A stretch of 22,961 nucleotides of DNA from positions 1 through 22,961 of the forward strand of contig DATKKE010000014.1 of assembly GCA_035543455.1 (NCBI GenBank), given 5' to 3'. Positions 7,612 to 14,475 of the stretch are shown here, one piece after another (position 1 is the first letter of the stretch; each line of letters begins with the position of its first letter). The notes beneath the pieces are model-generated. The model did no database searches. It saw only the letters and a program-made list of their open reading frames with translations, and had not been told where the DNA came from. Position numbers and translations under genes: made by a program. This DNA comes from CAIKOD01 sp035543455. Lineage in GTDB: Archaea; Halobacteriota; Methanomicrobia; Methanomicrobiales; Methanospirillaceae.

Positions 7612-8329
7612 GCCCGGAGACAGAGTCCTCCTGACCGGGCATGACCGCACATATTTTATCAGGGCCGGTGAAGGCCGCTTATCGACCGACCTCGGTTATA
7701 TCGATCTTACTGTACTTTCGGGAAAAGAGCCGGGTATGCGCATCCCGACTCACAAGGGATTCGAATTTCTTATCAAAATTCCCCGCCCGACTGATTTTTT
7801 CGACCATGCAAAACGAAGCGGTGCCCCGATGCTGCCGAAAGACATCGGGTTGGTTATTGCAAGGACCGGGATGAACCGTAACGACGATATTCTTGACGCC
7901 GGAACCGGCAGCGGGATAGCCGCAATTTATTTCGGAAACATTGCCCGCACTGTTATATCCTATGAACACCGGCCTGAGTTCGCAAAACTCGCCCGGGCGA
8001 ATATTGGGGATGCAGGGCTTTCGAATGTTACCGTTCTTGCCGAAGATGTCCTGGAAGCGGATGGCAGGTTCGACGTGGTCCACCTGGACATGACTCTGAC
8101 CCGGGAACATGTGCATCATGTAGAGACGCTCATCCGTCCGGGAGGCTATCTGGCCTGCTACACCCCATTCCTCGAGCATATGTTCACTGTTTTCGATTCA
8201 ATGACAGAATTATTTCCAAAAGTTCATGCATACGAGCTTATTGAACGGGAGATGACACGGACGAAACGAGGAACTCGTCCTTCGACCAGCGTATCCCATA
8301 GCGGGTATATTACAATTGCCAGAAAATAG
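7604..8329 (+). CDS. trmI: tRNA (adenine-57/58-N1) methyltransferase TrmI
   Basis: This 241-residue protein has a small N-terminal beta domain (MIEPGDRVLLTGHDRTYFIR) and a Rossmann methyltransferase domain with the SAM-binding motif DAGTGSG (residues 98-104), YEHRPEFAKLARANI and the catalytic-region motif VHLDMT. GSGYITIARK-like endings of the family are matched by HSGYITIARK. TrmI makes m1A58, and in archaea often m1A57 as an inosine precursor, in the tRNA T-loop, stabilising the fold. The start overlaps the NAC end by 8 bases. It is the last gene of its operon; no clear U-tract terminator follows at once. Confidence 0.94.
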   Translation: MIEPGDRVLLTGHDRTYFIRAGEGRLSTDLGYIDLTVLSGKEPGMRIPTHKGFEFLIKIPRPTDFFDHAKRSGAPMLPKDIGLVIARTGMNRNDDILDAGTGSGIAAIYFGNIARTVISYEHRPEFAKLARANIGDAGLSNVTVLAEDVLEADGRFDVVHLDMTLTREHVHHVETLIRPGGYLACYTPFLEHMFTVFDSMTELFPKVHAYELIEREMTRTKRGTRPSTSVSHSGYITIARK

Positions 8330-8600
8330 CCTTTGATTTCCCATATTTACAAAAAAAACATGTATTTTCAGGACTTGCCCTGTCATTGTCTGCATTTCCC
8401 GTAACCATGCGCGAGAATGAGTTCGCAGGCACTACAATAATGGACCGGAATATGGATATTCTTGAGATCGGTCTCGTACCTGAATCCTTTTTTCCTGAAA
8501 ATTGCGATGGATTCAGTACCGATCTGTCTTTGCAAACAGCAAATACTCATACTCCCGAATCAGAGTAATCAGAGGGGAAATAGTATAAGGCCAACCAATA
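8330..8600. other. Gap between trmI and the surface-protein leader ORF
   Basis: No supported gene lies between trmI and the promoter at 8601. An open frame of 60 codons (8386-8568, plus strand) has no ribosome binding site or recognisable protein character and is treated as chance. An A-run sits at 8351-8358. No repeat or structured RNA was noticed. Confidence 0.5.
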
Positions 8601-8640
8601 AGTATATATATTAATTATTTGTTTAACCTGGAGGTTACAT
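8601..8640 (+). promoter_or_regulatory. Promoter and ribosome binding site of the leader ORF / surface gene
   Basis: A strong TATA stretch, AGTATATATATTAATT, covers 8601-8616. GGAGG at 8630-8634 lies 6 bases before the ATG at 8641. With the usual spacing transcription would begin around 8626-8634, so the leader is very short and the ribosome binding site may lie at its very 5' end. No other TATA box of this quality precedes the 284-residue surface gene, so that gene is probably read from here too. Confidence 0.6.
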
Positions 8641-8718
8641 ATGATAAATGTCTGGTTAAATGAACCGGTTCGGGTAGAATACCTTCTGTCCGGGGCAATA
8701 ATAGAGAAAGGTTATTAA
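8641..8718 (+). CDS. 25-residue leader ORF upstream of the surface protein
   Basis: A complete small ORF, ATG at 8641 to TAA at 8716-8718, begins MINVWLNEPVRVEYLLSG and ends in EKGY. It has a near-ideal ribosome binding site (GGAGG, 6-base spacer) and the best promoter of the region right in front. It ends 64 bases before the start of the 284-residue secreted protein, with a hairpin in between. Function is unknown: it may be an independent small protein or a leader peptide controlling the next gene. Translation is likely on signals alone, but conservation has not been tested. Confidence 0.5.
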   Translation: MINVWLNEPVRVEYLLSGAIIEKGY

Positions 8719-8744
8719 GTATCGGTAGCTAAAAACATTGGTTG

Positions 8745-8763
8745 ATGCTGAGAGTATCAGCAT
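8745..8763 (+). promoter_or_regulatory. Hairpin in the 5' leader of the 284-residue surface gene
   Basis: ATGCTGA (8745-8751) and TCAGCAT (8757-8763) form a perfect 7-base-pair stem with a GAGTA loop. It ends 7 bases before the AGGAGG ribosome binding site at 8771-8776. Such a stem could protect an abundant mRNA from 5' decay or control access to the ribosome binding site. It is not a terminator, since no U-tract follows. Confidence 0.5.
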
Positions 8764-8782
8764 AAAATGTAGGAGGAAAAAA

Positions 8783-9637
8783 ATGAAGACAATCGGAATC
8801 ATAGTCGCTGCGATGGTACTCGTTGCATTGACCGGAGTGGTTCTTGCAGACAGGAATGTTCCTGCAGTACCTGAAATCCAGGGTATTTCCACTTCGACTT
8901 CAATTCAGGCACAGGGAACTGTAACTGAGACCGAAGCCCTTGCATGGACCACAGCAAGCAATGATAGCACCCAGTTACCGATCGGCACTGCTCCGCCGCT
9001 GGCAAACCAGCAGGTTCAGTATACAACCGGATACAATCAGATGTATTCGGGCATTTCGGGGCAGACCACCTTTGTGAAGTCATTTGCAGTCAGCACTGGC
9101 AACAAGATCGCTGACCAGAGCAACGTCGCTGCACACACTGACATCCAGTATATTGCAATCGACACTGGTCGTGCAACATTCTCAGAAGATATGCTCCTTG
9201 ACGGCGTAGCAAACTCGACAGCAACCTCAAGTGCAATCCTCTGTCCGTTCGCAACAGCGGTCTCGGCCATTATCCCGCCATACTGTAACATCGTACAGGC
9301 AGGCAGTGCATTCGACACGACCCTGACCTCAACCGTTACCAATGCCAACGACAGGTTTGTCGGAGGCGACTCGACGTTCCCGGTAGTCCTGAACTATAAT
9401 ATCGCAGCCAAGGGTATCACCCTCTCTGACGGAACCTCATCACCGATGATCGGTTCAGCATCAGCCTACCTGAAAGTCCACGTCCAGGAAGCACGCAACA
9501 GCACTGACGGAACCGTATACGGCGATGTCGGTAAGAAGTCCGAGGACCTCGTCTACACCGAGACCTCAACCGCAAGCGGCCTGATCAACAGCTTCTCGAA
9601 GTCGATCTCCTACCAGAGCGGCTTCAACCTGATCTAA
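8783..9637 (+). CDS. Secreted surface protein, paralogue A (284 aa)
   Basis: The ATG at 8783 has a strong AGGAGG 6 bases upstream and gives a Sec signal peptide MKTIGIIVAAMVLVALTGVV with an AxA-like end near LADRN. The mature protein is Ser/Thr/Ala-rich, poor in charge, likely beta-rich, and has N-x-S/T sequons (NDS, NST, NST). Two cysteines (ILCPF, PPYCN) lie before IVQAGSAFD. The C-terminal third shares clear motifs with the genes at 12651 and 13307: YNIAAKGI, GSASAYL and YTETSTASGLINSFSKSISY. No transmembrane anchor follows, so it is released or held by assembly. It may be a sheath, S-layer or matrix component; no known family was recognised. A terminator hairpin lies 20 bases after the stop. 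An in-frame codon upstream (8738) lacks a ribosome binding site. Confidence 0.85.
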   Translation: MKTIGIIVAAMVLVALTGVVLADRNVPAVPEIQGISTSTSIQAQGTVTETEALAWTTASNDSTQLPIGTAPPLANQQVQYTTGYNQMYSGISGQTTFVKSFAVSTGNKIADQSNVAAHTDIQYIAIDTGRATFSEDMLLDGVANSTATSSAILCPFATAVSAIIPPYCNIVQAGSAFDTTLTSTVTNANDRFVGGDSTFPVVLNYNIAAKGITLSDGTSSPMIGSASAYLKVHVQEARNSTDGTVYGDVGKKSEDLVYTETSTASGLINSFSKSISYQSGFNLI

Positions 9638-9657
9638 ACTCAGGGAACGAGAATATA

Positions 9658-9700
9658 GGGATAAAAGGAGAATTCCTCCATAATATCCCTTGTTCTTTTC
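9658..9700 (+). terminator. Hairpin terminator of surface gene A
   Basis: GGGATA (9658-9663) pairs with TATCCC (9684-9689), and inside it GGAG (9667-9670) pairs with CTCC (9676-9679) around a 5-base loop. A T-rich tail, TTGTTCTTTTC, follows at 9690-9700. The structure begins 20 bases after the stop codon. Confidence 0.6.
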
Positions 9701-9751
9701 GGAATTGAAAAATAAGCACTGTTTTGGTATTGTTTTTGGATTCCCTGCGGG

Positions 9752-9830
9752 TATCATGATTCAAATCATATACGTCCTTAATATCATCAAATACACGGGC
9801 TTCACCTAAATTCCCTTGTTCAGACGCCAT
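9752..9830 (-). pseudogene. Possible N-terminal remnant of an endonuclease-like gene
   Basis: Read on the minus strand from an ATG at 9830, the translation begins MASEQGNLGEARVFDDIKDV and soon loses protein character. The opening resembles the N-terminus of small archaeal and viral PD-(D/E)XK endonuclease-type proteins, which often start with a short G-N-x-G-E-A-x-V helix. The catalytic residues of that fold would lie further on and are not present here. It may equally be a chance open frame. The call rests on one short motif. Confidence 0.2.
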
Positions 9831-10197
9831 CGGCGTCCCCCCCAAAGGCTTGATAAATGTTTAGGTTATTACCGTTTCCTGATCGGGAACATTATATCAA
9901 TAAAACAAGTGGTTCATTCTGTTTTTCAATTCCGGAATCATTACGATAAATCTGTTCCATTAACAAATTCCTTCACAGGCAATGGAATGCATCAGTGTTT
10001 CAAAAAGCGCTCTATGAGCCCTTTTGCCCATAGATGAGCATGAAAAAGAAAGGGATATTGACTTCCGGCCTGACTGTTTCATACCAGCAGAAAGCCTTCA
10101 GATGCATGGTTTAACAGGTCTGCCATATCTGTGACTGATGAAAAACTGGTTAAAAAAAGATGGATTTGTTGAATTCCTCTCATGAAAAATCTTTTCC

Positions 10198-10420
10198 AAA
10201 AAAATCCCGACAGGAGGGGCTTCACCACCCTCCCTGCTTTAACCCAAGGCAGGGAGAACTCCTGAACTGAGAACTTAATCGTTTTCCAGTGCTGTCCCTG
10301 TCAGACCGGGTCGCAACGGCGGCGGGGCGGAGTCCCGGGAGCGTCAGATTATGTGCGCCGATTCTAAAACCATCAGGATTAACGTAGCCTTTTGCAGGTG
10401 ACGGTAATACCCGATGGCGG
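10198..10420 (-). ncRNA. Structured GC-rich segment: small RNA candidate or IS200/IS605-type end
   Basis: CTCCCTGC (10230-10237) and GCAGGGAG (10249-10256) form a perfect 8-base-pair stem. GGAGGG (10213-10218) can instead pair with CCCTCC (10228-10233); the two stems compete. On the minus strand the second stem is followed, about 8 bases on, by seven Ts (complement of 10204-10198), like an archaeal terminator. The segment 10290-10360 is strikingly GC-rich beside AT-rich DNA to its left. The TGAAGCCCC-plus-hairpin style recalls ends of IS200/IS605-family elements, but no transposase or TnpB is present. Strand and nature are unproven. Confidence 0.3.
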
Positions 10421-10435
10421 GTTTCAACGAAGTCG

Positions 10436-10475
10436 AAAAAATGAAGCGTTTACCGGGCACAATGACCTGCCCGGT
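10436..10475 (-). terminator. Hairpin terminator of the TPR lipoprotein gene
   Basis: ACCGGGCA and TGCCCGGT (10452-10459 and 10468-10475) form a perfect 8-base-pair stem with an 8-base loop that begins at the last base of the TPR stop codon (TAA at 10477-10475). Ten bases further on, the minus-strand transcript has six Us (complement of 10441-10436). Confidence 0.65.
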
Positions 10476-12472
10476 TATCCATAATAATGAGGCCAGATGA
10501 CCTTGATCACCTCGCTACGCCCGTAGATAGCATCGCTGTTATAGGGGTCTATTGTCAGGGCAGTATCATATGCCTTGATTGCATCCCTGATGTCTCCCAG
10601 CTTGTAATAGGTATACCCTTTGTTCGTCCATGCCTTTACGTTATTCGGGTCAATTTCTGATGCCTTGTCAAGCGAATTGAGTGCATCATTGTATTGTTCC
10701 AGTCTTGTCAATGCTACGCCTTTATAGACAAGAGCATCGGTGTTATTCGGTTCGATCGATAAGGTCCGGTCATAGGTCTTTAATGCCTCGAGATAGCTGC
10801 CAAGGGCAATTTCTGCAAAGGCCTTGTTATTCAGGGCAAGCGTATTATTCGGTTCAACCGCGATGGCATGATCATATGCCGATATCGCTTCATCCAGGCG
10901 GTTCAGCTGGAACAGGGCATAACCTTTGTTCATCCAGGCCACCGTATTGTTGGGGTTCGCATTAATGGTGGCGTCATATACGTGGACACTTTCTTCCTGC
11001 CTTCCAAGGTTTTTCAGGACGTAAACTTCGTAAATCCAGGCGAGGCTGTTTTTGGGATCTATTTCAAGGGCTTTTTTATAGGCTTCCAGTGCTTCGCTGT
11101 ATCGGTTCATGCTGTGAAGGGCATATCCCTTGTTGAACCACGTCATGCTTACGTTGGGTGAAAGTCGTAATGCCTGATCATAGGATGCGACCGCTTCCTC
11201 GAAGTTGCCGAGGCTCGTTTCCGCTGTGCCTTTACTTGTCCACGCGATGACATTTCCAGGATCGAGGGCAACCGCCCTGTCCGCGGCATGTACCGCTTCA
11301 TTAAATTTCCCTACCCGGGTAAATGCACTCGCTTCATATCCCCAGACAAGAGACAGATTTGGATCGAGTTTCAGCGCGACATCGTAGGCAGCAAGCGCTT
11401 CGTTATATTTCCCCTGTCCGTTAAGGGCGTACCCTTTGTTGGTCCATGAGACTGAAAGGTTCGGAGTGATGTTAATTGCAGTATCATAAGCCTGGACCGC
11501 GTCAGAAAACCTGCCCAGGCTGTTCATGGCAAAGCCTTTGTTGTTCCAGGCAAGGCTGTTGTTCTTGTCCAGCGCAATCGCCATGTCCGTGGAATTCAGT
11601 GCATCGTTGAACTTTCCAAGGCTGTTCTCGGCGAATGCACGATATCCCCATACTGAGGAGTCACCGGAGAACAACGCTATCGAGTTGTTGTATGCTGCCA
11701 GGGCCTCACTATATCTCCCGATGGAATTAAAGGCATATCCGATGGAACTCCATACCGAAGGATCATAAGGATTGCTTGAGACCGAATTATTATACGCAAC
11801 AAGAGCGTCGTTATAACGGCCGAGTCCCCGCAGGATATCACCTTTTGCTTTCCACACATCTGCGGGGCTCTGACCGGCATTCATTGCTGCATCGAAGGCA
11901 CTGAATGCATCGCTGTTCCGTCCGAGCACTGCGAGGTCCCTGCCTTTTCCCATGTATGCCTGGGCAAGGCTTGCATTGATCACGAGAGCCTCGTCATATG
12001 CTGATATACTCTCGTTCAGCCTGGAAAGATTTCGTAACGTATCTCCTCGGGAAACAAGAATCTGCGCATTGCCGGGGTCCAGCGAAAGAGCTTGATCATA
12101 ATCCTTAAGTGATTCATTGTAGTTCTTCATTGCCGACAGGTCATTACCAAGCCCTTGCCATGCCGGTGAACTGTTGGCATCGATCTTCAACGCCTGTGAA
12201 TAAGATGCAGCCGATTCATTCAGCCTGCCGAGTCTGTATAGGACATCTCCTTCGCCAACCCATGCATTAACATTTTCAGGGTGTGCGGCGGTAAGATTTT
12301 CATACAAAGCCAGGGATTCATTGAATTTTCCCTGCATCGTCATCTGTTCAGCCCGGGACTGGAGCTGGGATGCCTGATCGCCGCTAAAAACATTGTCTTT
12401 TGTCCCGATACAGCCCGAAAAAAACGCTGTAGCAATCAGGATCATAAAGACCAGGGTCCAGCCGGTTTTCAT
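10475..12472 (-). CDS. TPR-repeat lipoprotein, 18 tandem repeats (665 aa)
   Basis: The N-terminus MKTGWTLVFMILIATAFFSG followed by Cys21 is a lipoprotein signal with an FSGC lipobox. From about residue 35 to 650 the protein is 18 head-to-tail 34-residue TPR units of the form W-x-x-K/G-G-x-A-L-x-x-L-G-R-Y-x-E-A-L-x-A-Y-D-x-A-L-x-x-D-P-N-N, with a partial capping helix at the end (to IKVIWPHYYG). At least 18 N-x-S/T sequons (NES, NNS, NLS, NNT) point to an outside-facing, possibly glycosylated protein anchored by lipid. TPR superhelices bind peptides or partner proteins; no enzyme domain is attached. It lies between secreted paralogues A and B on the opposite strand, so a role in surface assembly is plausible but inferred. 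A TATA box about 25 bases before the ATG suggests a leaderless transcript. Confidence 0.92.
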   Translation of the reverse strand: MKTGWTLVFMILIATAFFSGCIGTKDNVFSGDQASQLQSRAEQMTMQGKFNESLALYENLTAAHPENVNAWVGEGDVLYRLGRLNESAASYSQALKIDANSSPAWQGLGNDLSAMKNYNESLKDYDQALSLDPGNAQILVSRGDTLRNLSRLNESISAYDEALVINASLAQAYMGKGRDLAVLGRNSDAFSAFDAAMNAGQSPADVWKAKGDILRGLGRYNDALVAYNNSVSSNPYDPSVWSSIGYAFNSIGRYSEALAAYNNSIALFSGDSSVWGYRAFAENSLGKFNDALNSTDMAIALDKNNSLAWNNKGFAMNSLGRFSDAVQAYDTAINITPNLSVSWTNKGYALNGQGKYNEALAAYDVALKLDPNLSLVWGYEASAFTRVGKFNEAVHAADRAVALDPGNVIAWTSKGTAETSLGNFEEAVASYDQALRLSPNVSMTWFNKGYALHSMNRYSEALEAYKKALEIDPKNSLAWIYEVYVLKNLGRQEESVHVYDATINANPNNTVAWMNKGYALFQLNRLDEAISAYDHAIAVEPNNTLALNNKAFAEIALGSYLEALKTYDRTLSIEPNNTDALVYKGVALTRLEQYNDALNSLDKASEIDPNNVKAWTNKGYTYYKLGDIRDAIKAYDTALTIDPYNSDAIYGRSEVIKVIWPHYYG

Positions 12473-12490
12473 AATAAATTTTCAATGTGT

Positions 12491-12504
12491 ATCATTATAA
12501 AGGT
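12491..12504 (-). promoter_or_regulatory. TATA box of the TPR lipoprotein gene
   Basis: The minus strand reads ACCTTTATAATGAT. Its centre is about 26 bases before the ATG at 12472, so transcription would start at or beside the start codon. No Shine-Dalgarno motif precedes the ATG, which fits a leaderless mRNA. Confidence 0.55.
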
Positions 12505-12588
12505 AGACCAACTGACGAAGATTCGGACATTGATAAAATAAAACAGGGTCACATTTCATCAATTGCGTGCCTGCACTGGCCTGACGAT

Positions 12589-12605
12589 AAAGTTTTTATT
12601 AAAAG
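12589..12605 (+). promoter_or_regulatory. Promoter of surface paralogue B
   Basis: AAAGTTTTTATTAAAAG combines a purine BRE-like start with a TATA box. A start site near 12624 would leave a leader of about 26 bases that contains GGGAGG (12638-12643), 7 bases before the ATG at 12651. The box closely resembles the one before paralogue C (13241-13257). Confidence 0.6.
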
Positions 12606-12650
12606 CAACCGAATTGTTCATGTAACCAGAGGAAATCGGGAGGATATTAA

Positions 12651-13010
12651 ATGACTTCGATAAAAACAATTGGCATCGCAGGAATTCTTATAGCCTTGCT
12701 TACCCTCAGCGGAATAGCGTCGGCCGATTCCTTCCTGCAATATTCAACTTCAGGAAGCTCAATGGATGTTAGCGGTGTTTCATTAACGTCTGACACCGGG
12801 GCATCAATGTTCGGATCTTATGCGAGTCCATCTGAACTGCTTTATAAGATAAAGGCGAGCGGGATTGGATTTACCCCGATACAGGGAACCATGAGTGCAT
12901 TTCTTAACTACAACAGTATGACACCCTCGTCCAACTTTGCATATTCGGAGTCTGCCAGTGCATCCGGCTTTATTTCAGATTTCAGTAAAACAATATCCGT
13001 GACTTTCTAA
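12651..13010 (+). CDS. Secreted surface protein, short paralogue B (119 aa)
   Basis: The signal peptide is MTSIKTIGIAGILIALLTLS with cleavage likely after IASA. The mature part has only about 94 residues, is Ser-rich, has no cysteine, and corresponds to the C-terminal domain of the two longer paralogues. LLYKIKASGIG matches LNYNIAAKGI and LDYSIAAQGI; MSAFLNY matches SASAYL; and YSESASASGFISDFSKTISV matches YTETSTASGLINSFSKSISY. So it is a natural minimal form of the family: signal peptide plus C-terminal domain. The start has a strong GGGAGG ribosome binding site. Six Ts follow 12 bases after the stop. Function is unknown; self-assembly into a surface layer is a testable idea. Confidence 0.82.
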   Translation: MTSIKTIGIAGILIALLTLSGIASADSFLQYSTSGSSMDVSGVSLTSDTGASMFGSYASPSELLYKIKASGIGFTPIQGTMSAFLNYNSMTPSSNFAYSESASASGFISDFSKTISVTF

Positions 13011-13240
13011 TACAATCAATCTTTTTTCCGGGTCCGCAGGGATTACATCGCATTGATTGACCCTGACTGGTATCGATATTGTCAGAATCTGAAAGGAAAA
13101 CCGTAATGCATTACATTATTGCAATTGGTTTAACTTTATATTCCATTGATCGATCCGGAAGGTTATACTAATAATGCCTAATTCTTCTCTTTTTGCGCAA
13201 AAAATCCCTGAATATATAGTATTGATAGTGCATGACCCTA
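13011..13240. other. Gap between surface paralogues B and C
   Basis: No gene was seen. An A/T-rich TTAACTTTATATTCC near 13127-13143 looks like a TATA box but no ORF with a ribosome binding site follows it. The rest shows nothing recognisable up to the promoter of paralogue C. Confidence 0.4.
13022..13027 (+). terminator. T-tract after surface paralogue B
   Basis: Six Ts begin 12 bases after the stop codon. Archaeal RNA polymerase can stop at such U-tracts without a hairpin. CAATCAAT just before it can pair at a distance with ATTGATTG near 13053-13060, which is weak support. Confidence 0.35.
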
Positions 13241-13257
13241 AAAAGTTTTAAATACTT
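13241..13257 (+). promoter_or_regulatory. Promoter of surface paralogue C
   Basis: AAAAGTTTTAAATACTT resembles the promoter of paralogue B in sequence and placement. A start near 13277 leaves about 30 bases of leader carrying AAGGTGG (13295-13301) before the ATG at 13307. Confidence 0.6.
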
Positions 13258-13306
13258 CAACGTCAAAATTTCGATGCTTACAACATTATCGATCAAGGTG
13301 GCGAAA

Positions 13307-14131
13307 ATGAAGATGAGACTATCGATAGTGATCATCACAGTATTGGTGATCGTACTCGCGGCCGGCACATCTGCCATGGCTGCAATTCCTGTTGCGGCTG
13401 GAAATCAGACTTCAGTAATTACCGTGCAGACCTCTGCGGCTTCTCTGGGGAATTTCCAGGACCATCAGTCACTCGCTCTCGAGCAGACAAACGGCCAGAA
13501 CCTTTCTCCACCGCTTGCGGCAGCCCAGGATGTAGGTATCATCGGGGCTACTGAAGATACGATGGCGGTGCATGGGACTACTACGTATGTAAAAAGTCAG
13601 ACAGTCGATACCAATAACAAGAATGTCGCAGGAGATAACCTCCATACCGACAAGATTATCGAGTTTAATGCGACCCCCGACGGCAGTGGCGGTCGTATGA
13701 CGTCGAGTGAAGACGTAATTGTCGCATCAATATCGACAAACGCAACCGATCCCAACTGCTGTGCCTTTGGTTCTTCAGACCCGGCCTCGATAACCCCTGC
13801 CTCCAATGAGGTAGTCCAGGCCGGAAGCACGCTTGATGTCAGCCAGGTATCGGCGCACACTACCAACGATGCCAGGGTAATATCCGACACGCCAGGGACC
13901 CCGGTCGCCCTCGATTATTCGATAGCAGCTCAGGGTATCAACCAGACACCGGGTGATATGTCTACCGCGGCAGTCGGCAGTGCAACCGCATATGTCGATG
14001 CGAATATCCAGGGAGGAAACGGCAACTCGACGGCCCCGACCTCAACAGTCGAATATCACGAGGTCACTTCGGTAGATGGGTTGTTCGACCTCGCAAAATC
14101 TGTGAGTTACACGTCGGCACCCCACAACTAA
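13307..14131 (+). CDS. Secreted surface protein, paralogue C (274 aa)
   Basis: The ATG at 13307 follows AAGGTGG and yields a signal peptide, MKMRLSIVIITVLVIVLAAG, ending at SAMA-A. An earlier in-frame ATG (13232) lies upstream of the TATA box and is excluded. The mature protein is Thr/Ser/Ala-rich with five sequons (NQT, NAT, NAT, NQT, NST). It aligns with paralogue A along most of its length: TTYVKSQTVDTNNK with TTFVKSFAVSTGNK, NEVVQAGSTLD with CNIVQAGSAFD, LDYSIAAQGI with LNYNIAAKGI, GSATAYV with GSASAYL, and the C-terminal YHEVTSVDGLFDLAKSVSY. It has an adjacent CysCys pair before VVQAG, where A has two separated cysteines. No anchor segment is seen. A strong terminator follows. Function is unknown. 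Confidence 0.85.
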   Translation: MKMRLSIVIITVLVIVLAAGTSAMAAIPVAAGNQTSVITVQTSAASLGNFQDHQSLALEQTNGQNLSPPLAAAQDVGIIGATEDTMAVHGTTTYVKSQTVDTNNKNVAGDNLHTDKIIEFNATPDGSGGRMTSSEDVIVASISTNATDPNCCAFGSSDPASITPASNEVVQAGSTLDVSQVSAHTTNDARVISDTPGTPVALDYSIAAQGINQTPGDMSTAAVGSATAYVDANIQGGNGNSTAPTSTVEYHEVTSVDGLFDLAKSVSYTSAPHN

Positions 14132-14475
14132 CTGAACCGGCATACCAGCGTAATTCATGCAGGTGATAGGGAGGTCAAAAGACTTCTCTATTTTTCAATA
14201 CACTTTTTTGTCCTCTTACTGCACAGTCGCAACATCGACAGCGAATTGTCTTTTTAGGAACGAAAAAAACTAAGATCCTCCATCCCGGAAGCAGAATATT
14301 CTTTGATATCTCTGGATACCGGAATTTAGGCGGAAGCGGACTCTCATCCAATGTCTAGGGTCCACACAGGGGGTAGGAAATTCAGCAGCATGATTCAGGG
14401 ATTTTTATACCCGCATTCAGGAGGATTATCTTCCGGTCCGATATGGTTGACCTGACGTTTTCCCTGGCATAGTAG
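14132..14475. other. Convergent gap between surface paralogue C and thiL
   Basis: It holds the terminator of paralogue C (14166-14195), a second T-run at 14203-14208, and otherwise no gene on either strand. Minus-strand reading after the thiL stop shows no recognisable protein. Confidence 0.5.
14166..14195 (+). terminator. Hairpin terminator of surface paralogue C
   Basis: ATAGGGAGGTC (14166-14176) and GACTTCTCTAT (14181-14191) form an 11-base-pair RNA stem with two G-U pairs and an AAAA loop. Five Ts run through 14191-14195, and six more lie at 14203-14208. It starts 34 bases after the stop codon. Confidence 0.7.

Larger units (their letters stand above)
9638..10474. other. 837-base intergenic region with hairpins and possible element debris
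   Basis: No intact gene was found. From left to right it holds: the terminator of the surface gene (9658-9700); a short minus-strand coding-like fragment (about 9752-9830) that overlaps a 15-base palindrome, GACGCC-ATC-GGCGTC (9823-9837); an AT-rich stretch to about 10195; a GC-rich segment with mutually exclusive hairpins (10198-10256 and onward to about 10420); and the hairpin terminator of the TPR gene (10436-10475). The change in base composition near 10205 suggests mixed origins. Confidence 0.55.

Noticed and set aside
8386..8568. 60-codon plus-strand open frame after trmI
   Set aside because: No ribosome binding site, no promoter, no recognisable protein pattern.
9816..10037. 73-codon plus-strand open frame in the long gap
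   Set aside because: No ribosome binding site; composition fits non-coding DNA.
10261..10410. Possible TnpB C-terminal remnant in the GC-rich segment
   Set aside because: All frames were read by eye; short open stretches exist, but none shows the TnpB zinc-finger or catalytic motifs.
10475..12472. TPR repeats as a CRISPR or DNA tandem-repeat array
   Set aside because: The repetition is a protein-level 34-residue period; the DNA copies are diverged and lie in one uninterrupted ORF.
13232..13306. Upstream start for surface paralogue C
   Set aside because: The ATG at 13232 precedes the TATA box; the ATG at 13307 has the ribosome binding site and opens directly into a signal peptide.
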